Below, piece after piece: positions 44,669 through 57,197 of a stretch of DNA of 64,000 nucleotides. The notes under the pieces are model-generated. The model was not told the DNA's origin, searched no databases, and saw only the letters and a program-made list of their open reading frames with translations. This DNA comes from Gonatopus flavifemur (lineage: Eukaryota > Arthropoda > Insecta > Hymenoptera > Dryinidae). Position numbers and translations under genes: made by a program. Location: the NCBI GenBank assembly GCA_018340375.1, contig JAFFJZ010000040.1, forward strand, positions 1 to 64,000, written 5' to 3'. Position 1 is the stretch's first letter, and the number at the start of each line of letters is the position of its first letter.

Positions 44669-46130
44669 TGGATTTTGCAACAGGATATCTACAAAAGATC
44701 TAAATGATATGACAAAGATATAAATGGTATTCGAGCCATGATGTGGTACGAAAATTCATAATGAACACCCATTCATGCATCAATATGATTTCTCAAAAAA
44801 TCCATTGAAGTGGAGAAAATGTAAACTGTTACGAGAAACCGTAGATGATAGGAGGGCTAACATAAGTGTGTTGGGTTCTCTACAAATTTCCCGTAAAAAA
44901 AACTAATCCAAAAGTATTTGAGGTTGTTTCATGCACGGAGATAAATACAGGTCCAAAATTCAGTAATCTTGATTAACTGTAGAACACAACACTGGGGTAT
45001 TTTTCGCACCCTACGCGTCTTCAAAGTTGATCCAAATTGTAATTTTTGATCTTATGAATTTTGCTTGAAACTCATATTTTGCAATTTCTGCATCCTTTCT
45101 ACCTTTCTTGATCCACCTGTAATTTCACTCAAAGAATCTAGGGGAATCATCTTGTATCATTTTGTACATATTCATAATTTTGATTCAGGATGTCATATTT
45201 TTTTAGTATACCCGAAGTGCTCGGTGACTCACCTTATTTTCGAATGTTTTTCACACTCGCTATGATTCATCGATGTTTTTTCATGGACTTCAATTTCTAA
45301 TTACAAGTCATTATTCAATGATTGAATTCACATTCATCTTATGATAACCTTCAATAACCCATAATTCATCCATCCCGTATTGTCATGAATACCCTGTAAT
45401 TCATCCATCTCGTATTGTCATGAATAACATGTAATTAATCAATCTCGTATTGTCATGTGATTTTCTTATGTATTGTGATTCAGATCACAATAGAATCAAC
45501 TAACTCACATTTCGTATTATTTCGGATTATAAACTGTCACCGCTATATATAATAATAACATTGAACATTATCTATCAAGAGACGCGGTAGCGTCTCGACG
45601 CCAAGTACATGGAAAGAACCTGGAAGAAACATTTTCATAATTATTTCGAAAAAAGCTGAAAAGTCGTACGCTACTGTGTTTCTTCACGCGAACACCGATA
45701 TTTCGTATAGTCCAAAAATCTAAAATCACTATAAATCACCATACATTTGAATATCACGAATAACTGATCCACTTTTTCATGTAATTCGAATACGCACTTT
45801 CGATCAAGCACACTACGAACCTGATTAGTTAAAGCAATACTGAGATATAAACGTTTTTCAATTTCATGCGATCAAAATATTACGATTCTGATCCATCATC
45901 GTCATCTTTTTCCTAAACACCTCAGATCTTCGCTAGAATCAATTCAGGCCGGTTTTCAATTTTCGCTACCTTTTAGATAGGTTTCCAATGATAACCATGT
46001 CACTCTCTCTCTCTTTCTTTTTCCTAACAGCCACTAGCGTTCATTTTCCATTCCAGTATAGTATGGTATACGTTGTATACAAATAAACAAAGATCTGTCA
46101 ATGAATGATGAAATGCTGTGTGACAGGTTA
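44669..46130. repeat. Mostly featureless; 35-bp tandem repeat at 45362-45462
   Basis: TAATTCATCCATCTCGTATT plus GTCATGAAT recurs at 45362, 45397 and 45432. The rest (44669-45361, 45463-46130) shows no gene or repeat that I recognise. Confidence 0.6.
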
Positions 46131-46132
46131 TA

Positions 46133-47426
46133 CGAGGGTGGATTGATAAGTTTCCGGCCTGACCAAGAAAAACAACGTTCTTAAGAATTTTTTTTTTTTC
46201 ATTTCTCAACATAATCTCCTCCAAGGCTGATACATTTCTCATAGCGGTGTTCTAGTCTAGTAATGCCATCTCTATAGACTGATTCGTCAAGCTCCTCAAA
46301 ATACCCATTTACAGCTTCGATTACTCCTTCATTGTCCGCAAATCTCTTACCACCAAGCCATTTTTTGAGGTTAGGAAACAGATAATAGTCACTCGGGGCT
46401 AGGTCTGGAGAGTAGGGAATGTGCGGCATTAATTCAGACTTCAGATCGTTGATTCTAGCCATCGCAACGATTGACGTGTGCGCTGGTGCGTTATCGTGAT
46501 GAAACAAGATTTTTTTCTTCGCCAGATGAGGTCGTTTAATTTTCACTTCGTGGCTCAAACGTTGCAATAAGTCTGCGTAGTATTGACCAGTGATAGTTTT
46601 ACCCTTTTCAAGGTAATCAATGTATATAATACCTCTTGCATCCCAAAAAACAGTAGCCATAACCTTGTTCGCCGACAAAATTGTTTTTGCCTTCTTTGGA
46701 GTTGGTTCCCCTGGTCCAATCCACTGTTTAGACTGTTCTTTGGTTTCAGGAGTGTAGTGGTGGACCCAAGTTTCGTCAACGGTTACGAATCGACGCAAAA
46801 ATTCGCTTGGATTACGCTTATACAACGCCAAATTGGCGGTAGAAATGTTCTTTCGAATCAATTTTTGGTCGACTGTTAGCAAACGCGGCACCCATCTTGC
46901 ACAGAGCTTTTCCATATACAAATGTTGGTGCAAAATATTTTGTACACGTTCATATGACATCTTACAGGTCTCAGCTATCTCACGAACTTTTAATCTGCGA
47001 TCTTTCAGCACTATTTGATGGATTTTCCCGATCATATCTGGAGTTGTGACCTCAATGGGGCGTCCTGAGCGAGGCTCATCAGAGGTGCTCATACGACCCT
47101 TTTTAAACTCGGAAACCCACTGCTTAACGGTTGAATATGACGGGGAGGATGTCCCCAGTGTTGAGTCCATCTCTTCTTTAATTTCCTTCGGCGTTAACCC
47201 CTTCAAATGAAAGTATTTGATGACAGCACGATTTTCCAGCTTTTCCATTTTTACGAGAAACACAGAGGCGTCTTGGTCAGCGTGCTCTCAAAACTAAACT
47301 AACATGGCGATCGGACTGAAACTATAGCTACAAGCTATCTAAGGATGGTACTATAGAACGCCACCTCAAGGTAGGCCTAGTGGCACCATCTCTTGGTCAG
47401 GCCGGAAACTTATCAATCCACCCTCG
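46133..47426 (-). mobile_element. Complete mariner element, copy 2 (1,294 bp)
   Basis: Same termini as copy 1, flanked by TA at 46131-46132 and 47427-47428, and exactly the same length. It lies at the very edge of the foldback that begins at 47429. Confidence 0.95.
46199..47248 (-). CDS. Mariner transposase, intact 349-residue frame, copy 2
   Basis: Same protein as 31281-32330 with 13 residue differences. Catalytic Asp158, Asp252 and Asp287 and both helix-turn-helix regions are kept. The inter-domain motif keeps Trp119 (WVPRLL), which copy 1 has lost. Changes specific to this copy compared with copy 1 include Cys at 339 for Trp, Ile at 277 for Pro (MPHIPYS) and Gly at 308. The differences are scattered and the frame is unbroken, consistent with two recent insertions of one active family. 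Which copy is closer to the active ancestor cannot be told from two sequences. Confidence 0.93.
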   Translation of the reverse strand: MEKLENRAVIKYFHLKGLTPKEIKEEMDSTLGTSSPSYSTVKQWVSEFKKGRMSTSDEPRSGRPIEVTTPDMIGKIHQIVLKDRRLKVREIAETCKMSYERVQNILHQHLYMEKLCARWVPRLLTVDQKLIRKNISTANLALYKRNPSEFLRRFVTVDETWVHHYTPETKEQSKQWIGPGEPTPKKAKTILSANKVMATVFWDARGIIYIDYLEKGKTITGQYYADLLQRLSHEVKIKRPHLAKKKILFHHDNAPAHTSIVAMARINDLKSELMPHIPYSPDLAPSDYYLFPNLKKWLGGKRFADNEGVIEAVNGYFEELDESVYRDGITRLEHRYEKCISLGGDYVEK

Positions 47427-48784
47427 TATATATGGAGCATTCTTTGTGAAATCGGCCACTCCCCCCCTGCACATCTCAATTTTGAAGATAGAGATCTGGG
47501 AGACCAATCAAAATTTTCGTTGAAGTGTCTACTTTTCATTGCCGTATGGTGTTTTTTGAACATGGCGGCCATTTCGCCAATATGGCGGCTGGAACGGAGG
47601 GGAAACGTGTTGAGAATAATCAAAACCAGTCCTAGGGATATGATACGTGGGTGTTGGATAGTTCTGTGGACTGGGGCATGTAATTCGAACCTCCCGGATT
47701 GATTGCATGCGGTTGGAATACTGAAATTGCAAATGGCGGATCCAATATGGCGGCCGAGAATTCAAAATTGCTTCGAATTTTTTTAAACATGTGGAGAGGG
47801 GGTTTTTCGGGTCGCTGATGACGAATCCGAACTCAGATTTCCGGAATTACAAATGGCGGATCTAATATGGCAGTCGGGAAAATTATAAATCTCTTGGATT
47901 TGTGCAAACATTGTCATACTGAGGTTTTCGGGGTTTTGGAACAAGAATCCAAACCCGGATTTCCGGAATTGCAAATGGCGAATCCAATATGGCGGCCGGA
48001 AATTGAAATATTGCTTCGAATTTTCTGAAACATTGGGGAAGGGGGTTTTTTGGGTCACTGATGACGAATTCAAACTCAGATTTCCGGAATTACGAATGGC
48101 GGATCCAATATGGCGGTCGGGAAAATTATAAATCTCTTGGATTTGTGCGAACATTGTCATACCGAGGTTTTTGAGGTCGCGGAACAAGAATCCAAATCCA
48201 GATTTCCGGAATTACGAATTGCGAATCCAATATGGCGGTCGGAAGAATTATAAATCGCTCGAATTCGTGGAAACATTGTCATACTGAGGTTTTTGGGGTC
48301 GTTGATCAAGAATCTGGACTTGGAATTCCTAAATAGCGAATGAGTAATCCAATACGGCGGTCGGAAGAATGATCATTGTCTCGAATTTGTGGAAACGATG
48401 TCATACTGAGATTTTTGGGGTCGCTGATAGACATTTGAATCCGGATTCTCGGAATTATGAATGGAAAATTCGATATGACGGTCTGGATATGAGGAATCAT
48501 CCGTCCTCCGACGTAAATCTTTGTTCCGAGGAAGTTCTGGTCGTTCATTATGAACCTGAGGTCAGATTCCGGAAACCAGAACGGACCCACCACGTTCAAA
48601 GATCCGCCAGCACATTTGATATGATGGAAACGAATATTATAATAATTTCAGGAATTATTTGGGGTCTGGTCACACGAATTCACAAACTTTCAATAGACTC
48701 CCTCCCAATGAAACTCCTTGCAAATCTTCCTCGAATCAAACCATGAATACTGCTGGTTTTTGACTTGTGAATTTGTGTATTCAG

Positions 48785-49600
48785 GCTCCAAGCTGTCGGC
48801 AAGGTCTCTCACAAACAATTTCACTGAGGCAGTCTTTGTAATTAGTTAGTGGCTTTTGTGTATTCAACGTCAGCTTTTGAATATCAATTGCATCCAACAT
48901 CAATTTCGGATTTTGATGTATTGTGCAAACACGAACTGAATGTAGTCCACAAGCCCCAGGGAGTATGCAATTTTTTGGTCTCAGTTAAGCGAACGCGCTG
49001 AAGCAGATAATATGTTCTTGGTGAGACTGATTGAATACGGTATAAAGTTCTTTCAAACCCATCAGTAAGAGACGTTTCTGTTTCAGCGTTCGCTCTCCAT
49101 CAATTTTCACAGGAACGACATCTTTCGATGCAGGCATTATCCTGCTATTCATGTCACTCGTATAAAATACTATCGGGTGAAATGCCAGCTTTCATCCTCA
49201 ATTCCTTTGATTTGTCGGCCGAATATCGCGTTGTAACAAATTCTTGGGCGATTTTCCTTGCACTCCAAGATGATGGGACGATAGTTGAAATTTGTAATTT
49301 CAATGGATTGTTGGGTTCCAAGGTTGGAAATTTCTCCTTGAGCTCATCCAGCATTCCTTCCCGTTCAATTTCTCTGTTCGTGCGTGTATCATTGAGACCT
49401 TCGTGTGTCTCATTCTCCAATTGAACATCCATTCTCATAGAACTCTCAATACTACAAATATTTTCACCGCTATCATTTGATTCATGAACCACATCGTCAT
49501 TTTGTAATTTGTCCGATGAACCCTGTTTTATACATGCAGCACAAATCCTCGAATTCGCGCATAAGTCAGGAAATTGCTGTCACATATCCTCCGATATCTT
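48785..49600 (-). pseudogene. Transposon-borne gene of unassigned family, inverted piece
   Basis: On the minus strand the open frame 49154-49492 reads VVHESNDSGENICSIESSM, then ISTIVPSSWSARKIAQEFV. After a frameshift near 49145 the coding sense continues to about 48785 with blocks IMPASKDVVPVKIDGERT, QKRLLLMGLKELY, LRPKNCILPGACGLHSVRVC and TIHQNPKLMLDAIDI, with stops at the FA*LRPK and LGA*IHK points. I remember similar uncharacterised transposon-type proteins (LRPKxCIL...HSVxVCTIHQN) from insects and cnidarians, but cannot name the superfamily. WSARKIAQEF may be a helix-turn-helix. The N-terminal segment is repeated inverted at 50060-50200. Confidence 0.6.
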
Positions 49601-50039
49601 CCGTAAATTTCTACCGACGTACCCGGCAGTTTCGAACGGATTTGCACATCGGTCCGTTCGAAGAATTCGGGGCATCGTGTATTAGATGATCAGATAAATG
49701 GGATGAAAATATGCGAACTCCTAGTACGATTTTATGAGTTAAAACACAAAAACTTTGAAGTTTAAACGTCGCGAATATTCATAAAGTAACAATGTAAAAC
49801 GATAAATAACAGGAGACGAGGAAAACAATTGACGTTACAATGAAACCACAGGAAATTACGTGCAGACATTACTGAACAATACACTGTCAGTTGATAAGAA
49901 TCGATTTCACGCATTCATTCGTTTATTTTCAGCTGATTTATTCGACATTCTGATATACGAAGCCGCGAATTCTTCAAAAAAGCTAATGATTTATTCACTC
50001 AAAACAGCCGCACACAATGGTAGAAATTCGCGAAAGATA

Positions 50040-50608
50040 TCAGAGGTTAATTTACAGGAATTTCCTGACTTATACGCGAATTCAAGAATTTAAGCTGCAT
50101 GTATGGAAGAAGGTTCATCGTACAAATTACGAGATGACAAGGTGGTTGATGAATTGAATGATAGAGGTGGAAATATTGAAAGTATTGAGAGTTCGATTGT
50201 CCAGGAGTTTCGCAGTTCTCGGGGAAATTACATGATCTACTGGAGAATTCTTCGATCACAGGTATTCAATATTCAGTTTGGACGGCAACGGATCGTTCAA
50301 CTCTACAAACAGTAATGATGAAAATTGATAATTTTATACAACAATTGTGCAATAGACTGACAATACTCAAACCTCATTCATTCATGTCTGAGCGACAGAA
50401 TCATTCCATCCAGGAACGGAAACACAATCTTCGCGATGGCGAAGCACCGATTACGTTTGATTTTTTGAGGATTAGGTATATGTTAGCCAGGATGCTTCAA
50501 AAGCATTTGAATTTCGATACCGAACAATGCACCATGTTTCCTGCTATTTATTATCACGAAGACGCGATGTTGAGCACAAGAATTACGTATTCTGATCAGA
50601 AAGTCTAA
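50040..50608 (+). pseudogene. Same unassigned transposon gene, plus-strand piece
   Basis: 50047-50200 duplicates the N-terminal part of the minus-strand piece (KLRDDKVVDELNDRGGNIES against KLQNDDVVHESNDSGENICS). After a gap, 50315-50608 reads LKPHSFMSERQNHSIQERKH, then GEAPITFDFLRIRYMLARML, then FDTEQCTMFPAIYYHEDAML. In the family as I remember it, this is the region HSFxxxxQxxxxxxxKxNLxxxExLxxxDFxENY, so the Asp of TFDF may be catalytic, but the following ENY is not kept. The gene is truncated and broken. Confidence 0.55.
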
Positions 50609-51806
50609 AACACAACACCTTTGCTGTTTATGCTATTCAGACTTTGTTAATTTCTCAAATTCAACAGAATGTGAGAAGAATGAATAGGATTATCCGTACC
50701 AGAGACAGAGCGAAGCAGTACTTCAAAAATAAATTCCAGGATGAGTATGATCAGGCCCCGAATAATTCTTGAAATCGATATAATATTTGATCCCATCATA
50801 TTGAATCCAGAACTCGCTCGGAACAAAGATTCACGTCAGAGGATGGATGATTCCTCATATCCAGACCGTCATATCGAATCTTCCATTCATAATTCCGAGA
50901 ATCCGGATTCGAATGTCTATCAGCGACCCCAAAAATCTCAGTATGACATTGTTTCCACAAATTCAAGAGATTGATAATTCTTCTGACCGCCATATTGGAT
51001 TACCCATTCACTATTCCGGAAATTCGAGTCCGGATTCTTGATCAGCGACCTCAAAAACTTCAGTATGTCAATGTTTCCGCAAATTTAAGCGATTTATGAT
51101 TCTTTCGAGCGCGATATCTGATCCGCTATTTGTAATTCTGGAAATCTGAGTTTGGATTCGTCATCAGCGACCCGAAAAACCCCCTCCTGCAATGTTTCAG
51201 AAAATTCGAAACAATATTCCAATCTCCAGCTGCCATATTGGATTCGCTATTTGCAATTCCAGAAATCTGGGTTTGGATTCTTGTTCCAAGACCCCAAAAA
51301 CCTCAGTATGACAATGTTCGTATAAATCCGAGAGATTCATAATTTTTCCGACCGCCATATTGGATCCGCCATTCGTAATTCCGGAAATCTGAGTTCGGAT
51401 TTGTCATCAGCGACCCGAAAAACCCCCTTTCCACATGTTCAAAAAAATCCGAAGCAAGTTTGAATTTCCGGCCGCCATATTGGATCCGCCATTTGCAATT
51501 TCAGTATTCCAACCGCATGCAATTGATCCGGGAGGCTCGAATCACATGCCCCAATCCACAGAACTATCCAACACCCACGTATTATATTTCTAGGACTGGT
51601 TCTGATCATTCTCAACACGGTTCCCCTTCGTTTCAGCCGCCATATTGGCGAAATGGCCGCCACGTCCAAAAAACACCATACGGCAATGAAAAGTAGACAC
51701 TTCAACGAAAATTTTGATTGGTCTCCGAGATCTCTATCTTCAAAATCGAGGTGTGCAGGGGGGGGGGGGGTGGCCGATTTCACAAAGAATGCCCCATATA
51801 TATATA

Positions 51807-52290
51807 TATATATAAGTTTTGGAAAAAAAACCGTGAGTCTTAAAAATTATGAAATTGAGTTGTGTGTATTATTCAAAAACTTTTTTCAAGAGCTTTCAAT
51901 TGATACTAATACTAATATATCATTCAATTTCAAATTTTTTGGCATCCACACTTTTTGTCAAATGTCAAAACGTCATCAATATGGTACGAGATGGATGAAT
52001 TACAGGGTATCACATCAGTTAAATTGCGTATGCTTCATTTTCAGAATTCAAAACGTATCAAGCTCGAAAAATAATTTGTATATCAATCATTTTTTATTTA
52101 AGGTTAATTGGGAACTATCTCAAAAAACATCAAACAATAAATAATAAATAATAATTATCGGTTGTTATGGAATAATTCAAATCATCATTATGAATGACTC
52201 AGTGAATGATGGCTTGTAATGAGGAAGTGAACTCATCATGAGAAAACCCCAATGAAATATAAAAAGTTTGAAACACAGAAGGTCAAGTTG
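51807..52290. other. No recognisable feature
   Basis: A/T-rich DNA after the foldback. The open frame 51653-52144 begins in the foldback arm and is not credited. Confidence 0.4.
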
Positions 52291-52520
52291 CTCTTCGATT
52301 ACTGATCAGGTTGGTCTTCGATTACTGATTACGTTGCTCTTTGATTACTCCATCAGGTCAGTCTTCGATTACTGATCAGGTTGCTTCTTCGATTACTGAA
52401 GTTACGTGAAAGTATATAGAAGAAGATAATAGAATCAGGCTGATCTTCGATCACGTAAGTTATGTTGAAGTATATAAGAACAATCAGGTTGGTCTCTGAT
52501 TATTCAAGTTACATTGTATA
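52290..52520. repeat. Degenerate tandem repeat (TCAGGTTGGTCTTCGATTAC)
   Basis: The motif ATCAGGTTGGTCTTCGATTA and variants recur about eight times with uneven spacing, alternating with AGTTACGTGAAAGTATATA-like blocks. Confidence 0.7.
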
Positions 52521-52780
52521 CACCTAGAGCTACAAAAAAAATTTAAAAAAACTTCCTACAAATCTGGGGTAAAGCAGACGCTTACTGGTTTCCACGGCAG
52601 TTCTCTCCCACAGTCACCAGGACTGCTGATGGCGGGAAAGGACGGAGGCAGGCATAGGAGGGTTTGGAGCGGGGTCGAGGGGCTACTTGGGAGTGAAGGA
52701 CAGTGGATCAGGGTCCTTTAGGGGGTAGCTGTGGTCGGAGCGAGGGAGCGAGAGGGTAGAGGAAGGGGTAAGGTGAGGAC

Positions 52781-53450
52781 TTAGAGGTTTTGGGAGGGGC
52801 AGTGGGACTTCGTGTGACCGGGTTGGCCACACTTCCAACACCGCTTCAGTGGCGGACAAGTATAGGGGGGAAGAGGTTCATAGCCAGGGGGTGGGGGGAT
52901 GGTTAGGGACATAAGGGGAACGGGTGATGGAGACGGCACAGCAGGGGTTGGGTGTTGGCGGGGTTCTGGTTTAGGGGGAATGGGTAGGGGGGAGGTCGTT
53001 TGGAGTCGGGTGGAACGAGGTTGGAGAGGGGTAGGAGTGAATGTAGGTTTCGGAAGGGTGGGTGTAGGATCGGGTCTGGGGGCATGCTTTGGGGGTTGGG
53101 GAACGTCGGGAGTGTGGGGAAGGGGCCGGGTCGCGAAGCGGAGGGAATCTGGGGAAGGGGCAGTCAGGGGAAACTGTTCAAGGGGGGCCAGGTGTGATAA
53201 GGGAGCTCTTCCTGGCGGACGGGTCAACGGGCCGGGAGAGAGGGCGAAGGATGGACCAGGAAAGGATATGGGAATCCGGGAGGGCGGGCGTCGGGGAGCG
53301 AGTGGGGAACCAGGGCAGAAGATCACAACGTATGTTGTATCCAGAGGAGCTTCGGGTTCGGAGTCGGGGGACTCGGGAGTGGAAGGGCGTTCGGGCGTGG
53401 ATGGGGGGGGTTCGGCGTATCCGGGATGGGAGTCGCGGGAGTCATTAAAC
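52781..53450 (-). pseudogene. Gag-like proline-rich polypeptide with one CCHC zinc knuckle, 5'-truncated
   Basis: A minus-strand frame of about 223 codons, over 30% proline by eye (PPPSTPERPSTPESP; TPTLPKPTFTPTPLQPRS). It ends with a single C-x2-C-x4-H-x4-C knuckle, CWKCGQPGHTKSHC, and CPSQNL at the stop (52781). Gag-type nucleocapsid or a cellular CCHC RNA-binding protein are both possible. There is no Met in the first three quarters, so the start is missing. The upstream edge is a TGA in DNA that matches the MADF gene (about 53445), so the fragment seems joined to a broken host exon. G+C is much higher than either side (52560-53450). The overlapping plus-strand frame 52899-53498 is its mirror and not a gene. 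Confidence 0.6.
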
Positions 53451-54107
53451 AAAATTGGGCGGAAGTCTCAACGAATTCGAATGGTGAAAATCAATTAGTA
53501 CATGGAATGGAACTTGCCCAAACAATGTTTATTATGATCATGAATTTTACAGACGAATTAACCCCAGATCAAGCCAGGAGAAAATGGAAATCTCTCAGAG
53601 ATACATTTTTAAAAATAGTATCCTCTGAACAAAGAGCAGGTGGCTCTACTGCTCGAAAAAGATCGAAGTGGGCGTATTACGATGCCATGTTTTTTGTTAG
53701 GAACTCATTGTCAAATCAACCGTAAGTATATTGAATCATAAGTGTTTTCATATATTTGCAATTGGAGCTGAGTTCGAGACGAGACAAAATTTCGATTTCG
53801 TCTTGTCTCGAAGTCGAGATGAGAACAAGACAAGACCAAGGTTTCTACAATCCTTGAAAACCTGGAAAACCTGTGAATCTCCTGGAATTTTATTCCATCT
53901 CCTGGAATCATGGAATTCTCCTGGAATTTTTCTGTGAATCCCGGAAATCCATGACCTATTGTAAGAAAATTTTCTCAAATGCATTTTCATTAAACATAAT
54001 AAGTCAAAGAACGATTCAGACCGAATTCATCCATTATCGCGATTCTCATTCAATGTTTATGAAGAATTTATACGATTAAAATTGCGATATTCTAAGTTTT
54101 CCTCTGT

Positions 54108-54744
54108 ACTGAGAGAAAAAATTTCCGGGAACAATAAAATATTAAACTGGGAAGTGGCAACAAAATACTCAATTGATTTGAACGAACTTTTACCTTGAAA
54201 GAAAAATTAGCTTCATCATAAGAACATATTTTCTTGTTCTGAAAAAAAAATATTTTTTTTTATTTCAAGAGAATGTGTACTTGGAGTGAGTAAATTTTCT
54301 CCGGATCACGCTGTGTACCTCCAAACTGAGTAATTCCTTTCTTCGAAGAAAATTTTCTTGAATCAAGAAAATATCAGATTGGACTTGGTCGATCCAATAT
54401 TTTCTTGGGTTAAGATTTTTTTCCTCTCAGTGTATTGATTCAACTAAATATTCATCCAATCAAGCAAATATTTCATATGCAAGGTACCCAGTGAATCAGG
54501 GTAATCAGGGAATATTCAAGGGGTTTGTGGAAGAAGATATATCTTCAGGAAAAAGTCAGGGAATCTTTCCCCGATTTCCCTGATTCCCTGATTCCGCTGG
54601 GTACCCTGAATATGCTGTAAAATATTTTTTCAAAGGAAACGGATGTTAAATTGATCCGACGAAATTTGATTTGAATCAATTGAGTATTTGGTTGCGACTA
54701 TGCAATTCAATGTATCATTTTTTCTGGAAATTCTTGCTCTCAGT
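54108..54744. mobile_element. MITE-like element in the MADF intron, with a nested smaller one
   Basis: ACTGAGAGAAAAAATTTCC at the left pairs with the inverse ending CTCTCAGT at the right. CAAATACTCAATTGATTC-like blocks pair further in. Nested at about 54482-54606 is a 125-bp element with ~40-bp arms (GGTACCCAGTGAATCAGGGT against its inverse). A hairpin at about 54360-54410 (CAAGAAAATAT) lies beside it. Confidence 0.6.
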
Positions 54745-56606
54745 TCATGAATAATTATGAAAACTCATCAGGAATTCTTTCACAAAATTCAAAATGCATT
54801 TTCATGAAAGATACTGAGCCTATTAACAATGAGCGAACTCATCAACTATCAAAATCGTTGAATAATACTTATTAAGGATGTAGAGAGTTGAAATCTTGCA
54901 CGGAAAACAATTCTGGGACAGGGACAAAATTATGGTACGTTTTAAAATAAATTGTGGTAATTTCAACTAAATTGCAGGAGATTTCATGGCAGTTGCAGTA
55001 AATTCTACTTCAAAATCGTCCCTGTGCCAAATTTCATTACAAATTGTGGTAAATAATGACAAGTAATTTTTTTGCATATGATATTCCAGGTTTTCCTCTA
55101 TAAATATTTATAAGAACTGATCGGGAAAGTGTTTTGAGCAATCTTGATGATTGATGAATTCACCTGTATGAAGATCTTCTCAGGGTTATCAACTTTCTCA
55201 AAAATGAATTATGAAAAGTTTCGACACATTCCTGATGAGTTTTTATCACTTTTTATGGGGAAAAACTTGGAATATTCTGATTTGAATCCGATAACCTGTT
55301 GATAAAAATCGGTTAACAATCGCGATAATTAATAAATTCGGTCTGGAATTCTTTTACACTGAAAAGAAATTTCTTCAGACCAAATAAATAGTTGATTTGC
55401 CCTCTTTCCACGGAATATTTCTTAAGATTGATGGAATATTCGATTGAATCACATCATGGAATGCTTATCCCAAATGAATTGGCTCTTTCAATAAATAATT
55501 TTTTCGCGACAAGTAATCAATTCTTGCATTCAATCAAATATTGAATTTCTCTAAATAAATGATTTATGAAAAGAAAACAAATGAATATTTTTTCCAGTGT
55601 GAGGATTATTATTTTTCATAAAAATGCATGTGGAAAAATTATCCTGGAAATTCCATCTTATTTTTTCTGGAATACCTGGAAAACTCCTGGGAATTTTTCT
55701 AGGAGAATTTGTAGAAACCCTGCAAGACTATCACACTCGAGATCGAGACGAGACCGAAACCAAGGAAAACTCTCGTGGAATCGTAACCAATTTTTATTTT
55801 TATTATCTATTTATTGATTATTAGATAAATTTATAAAATCATAATTAATCAAAGCTGGTATTTTTTCGAACCCTCAACAAAATTCATTATCAAGAAGAGC
55901 ATGATTGCAAAGTTTTATTCCCTCCAACCATTTATTTCTATATTTAAAAGGATATTGCAATATCTGTGATTTGCAAATAAGGTATTGTAAATCATATCAA
56001 AGTAGTTTCCAATTTCTCAGCTACAGATTCACAATACTACACATACCCACGTGAGGTACGTAATTAACATACGGAATGTGTGTGCTTTTGCTTTCGTCCT
56101 TACAAATTGCACGTAACCCTAAAGGGGACTGATATCAGTCTCACTTTTTGTCCATGCCTCATTCATTTCCATCTTATTCCTGTATCGATGATTACTTACG
56201 TGATTGAATTTCACAATGTTATCAAAAAAGTTTATAAACCTGCTTATATTGGATGGAGACTCGTTGAAGTCTCTAATAAAACGTTTGTAACTTTTCAATG
56301 AGCTCGAGAAATTGGAATATAGGTTGGATTGCCTGAAATGCGACCATTTGTTCTCTCCTTGCACGATAATGTACTCCACAGTAATTTTCTATGTGATTAA
56401 AATCCATTAAATTACTGTTCCTTCAACCTGCTCTTTCAAAATATTTTATATGGAAGAGAATGAGTTCCGATTTTTCGTCCTAAACGTTCTTATGTATATT
56501 CCTTTCTCTGCTCTTAATTATTCTCTAACGTGCTTTCTGAGATATTTTCTTTGTCAAAATAGACACCAACCAGGGCGGTCCATCTATTTAGTTTTGTGTT
56601 TTGCAG
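54745..56606. other. Intron-like A/T-rich DNA
   Basis: Nothing firmly identified. 55600-55800 resembles 53770-53960 (CCTGGAAAACTCCTGG, GAGACGAGAC), so a repeat family is present on both sides. The minus frame 56119-56379 (SYKRFIRDFNESPSNISRFI) could be the tail of a LINE ORF2 but is weak. Confidence 0.35.
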
Positions 56607-57197
56607 GACCACCTCCATCTCGTCATCTAAAACCAAAACCGTTCTAGAAACAATACCGAAGAGTAAGTGTTTTTTCATTACAGATTTTTTTATTGAGTAA
56701 TGCTGTCGAAAGGAGCCTCCGTAATACAATGTCAATTAGTGTTGCCGCGATCCGGGAAACGAGCTATTACGATCTTTACTTTCCAATGCTGCGCAATTTA
56801 GGCTATCAGAATTAAACAGTATCTTGAATTTAAATGAGGACTAGAACTTCAGCATGAGCCACTCTACATTACGCTGCAATCCTTTCGATCTTAATTTGTA
56901 ATCAATTTACAATGCATTTCGAGCCGGATCGAAATTCGGATCGTGCCCGGATCGAGTATACATTTATCCACATGTTCATTTTATAAATTCATATTTCAAT
57001 TTCGATCCCCAAAAGAAGTTGAATGTTTTCAAGGCTGTATTCTTGCCCAATGGTGGTTACTACAAGAAATTCTACTTTCAATTGAACGAGGCTGGAATGT
57101 AAAGTTCGTGACAGCTGTTTTTGCAAATACTGATGTCAATGTTTCAATGCCTTTCTTATTCTTATATTAATTTTTTAACGTCTTATTCAATTAATAG

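Larger units (their letters stand above)
47429..51806. mobile_element. 4.4-kb foldback with ~1.0-1.1-kb arms of ~120-bp repeats
   Basis: The left arm (47429 to about 48545) and right arm (about 50805-51806) are reverse complements. Their ends are GGAGCATTCTTTGTGAAATC and the inverse GATTTCACAAAGAATGCCCC. From inside the tips inward, each arm has a unique part (GTGGGTGTTGGATAGTTCTG), then diverged ~120-bp units containing GGCGGATCCAATATGGCGG and GGTCGCTGATGACGAATCC. Pieces of a transposon gene lie in the centre in opposite orientations (48785-49600 minus, 50040-50608 plus). The ends sit next to TA-rich DNA (ATATATATAT at 51793-51813). Confidence 0.8.
53445..56662 (+). pseudogene. Partial MADF gene duplicate: exons 53445-53483, 53553-53721, 56607-56662
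   Basis: MADF domains are Myb/SANT-like DNA-binding modules. The second-half exon 53553-53721 (ELTPDQARRKWKSLRDTFLK ... WAYYDAMFFVRNSL) is 169 nt, bounded by TTTTACAG and GTAAGTAT. Exon 56607-56662 is 56 nt (TTSISSSKTKTVLETIPK), bounded by TTTTGCAG and GTAAGTGT. Both have exactly the lengths and phases of exons 57543-57711 and 57767-57822 of the neighbouring gene. The first-half exon is cut to its last codons (NWAEVSTNSNG, ending 53483) by the Gag-like fragment. No terminal exon was found. The surviving exons have no stop. Confidence 0.7.

Noticed and set aside
52899..53498. Glycine/arginine-rich plus-strand protein
   Set aside because: It is the reverse strand of the proline-rich CCHC frame; high G+C removes stops on both strands.
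53770..53960. End of an element matching 55600-55800
   Set aside because: Shared words (GAGACGAGAC, CCTGGAAAAC) are low-complexity and the boundaries cannot be drawn.
56990..57110. Short coding-like stretch (LNVFKAVFLPNGGYYKKF)
   Set aside because: Protein-like by eye but only ~35 codons, no clear splice sites and no family I recognise; not annotated as a gene.
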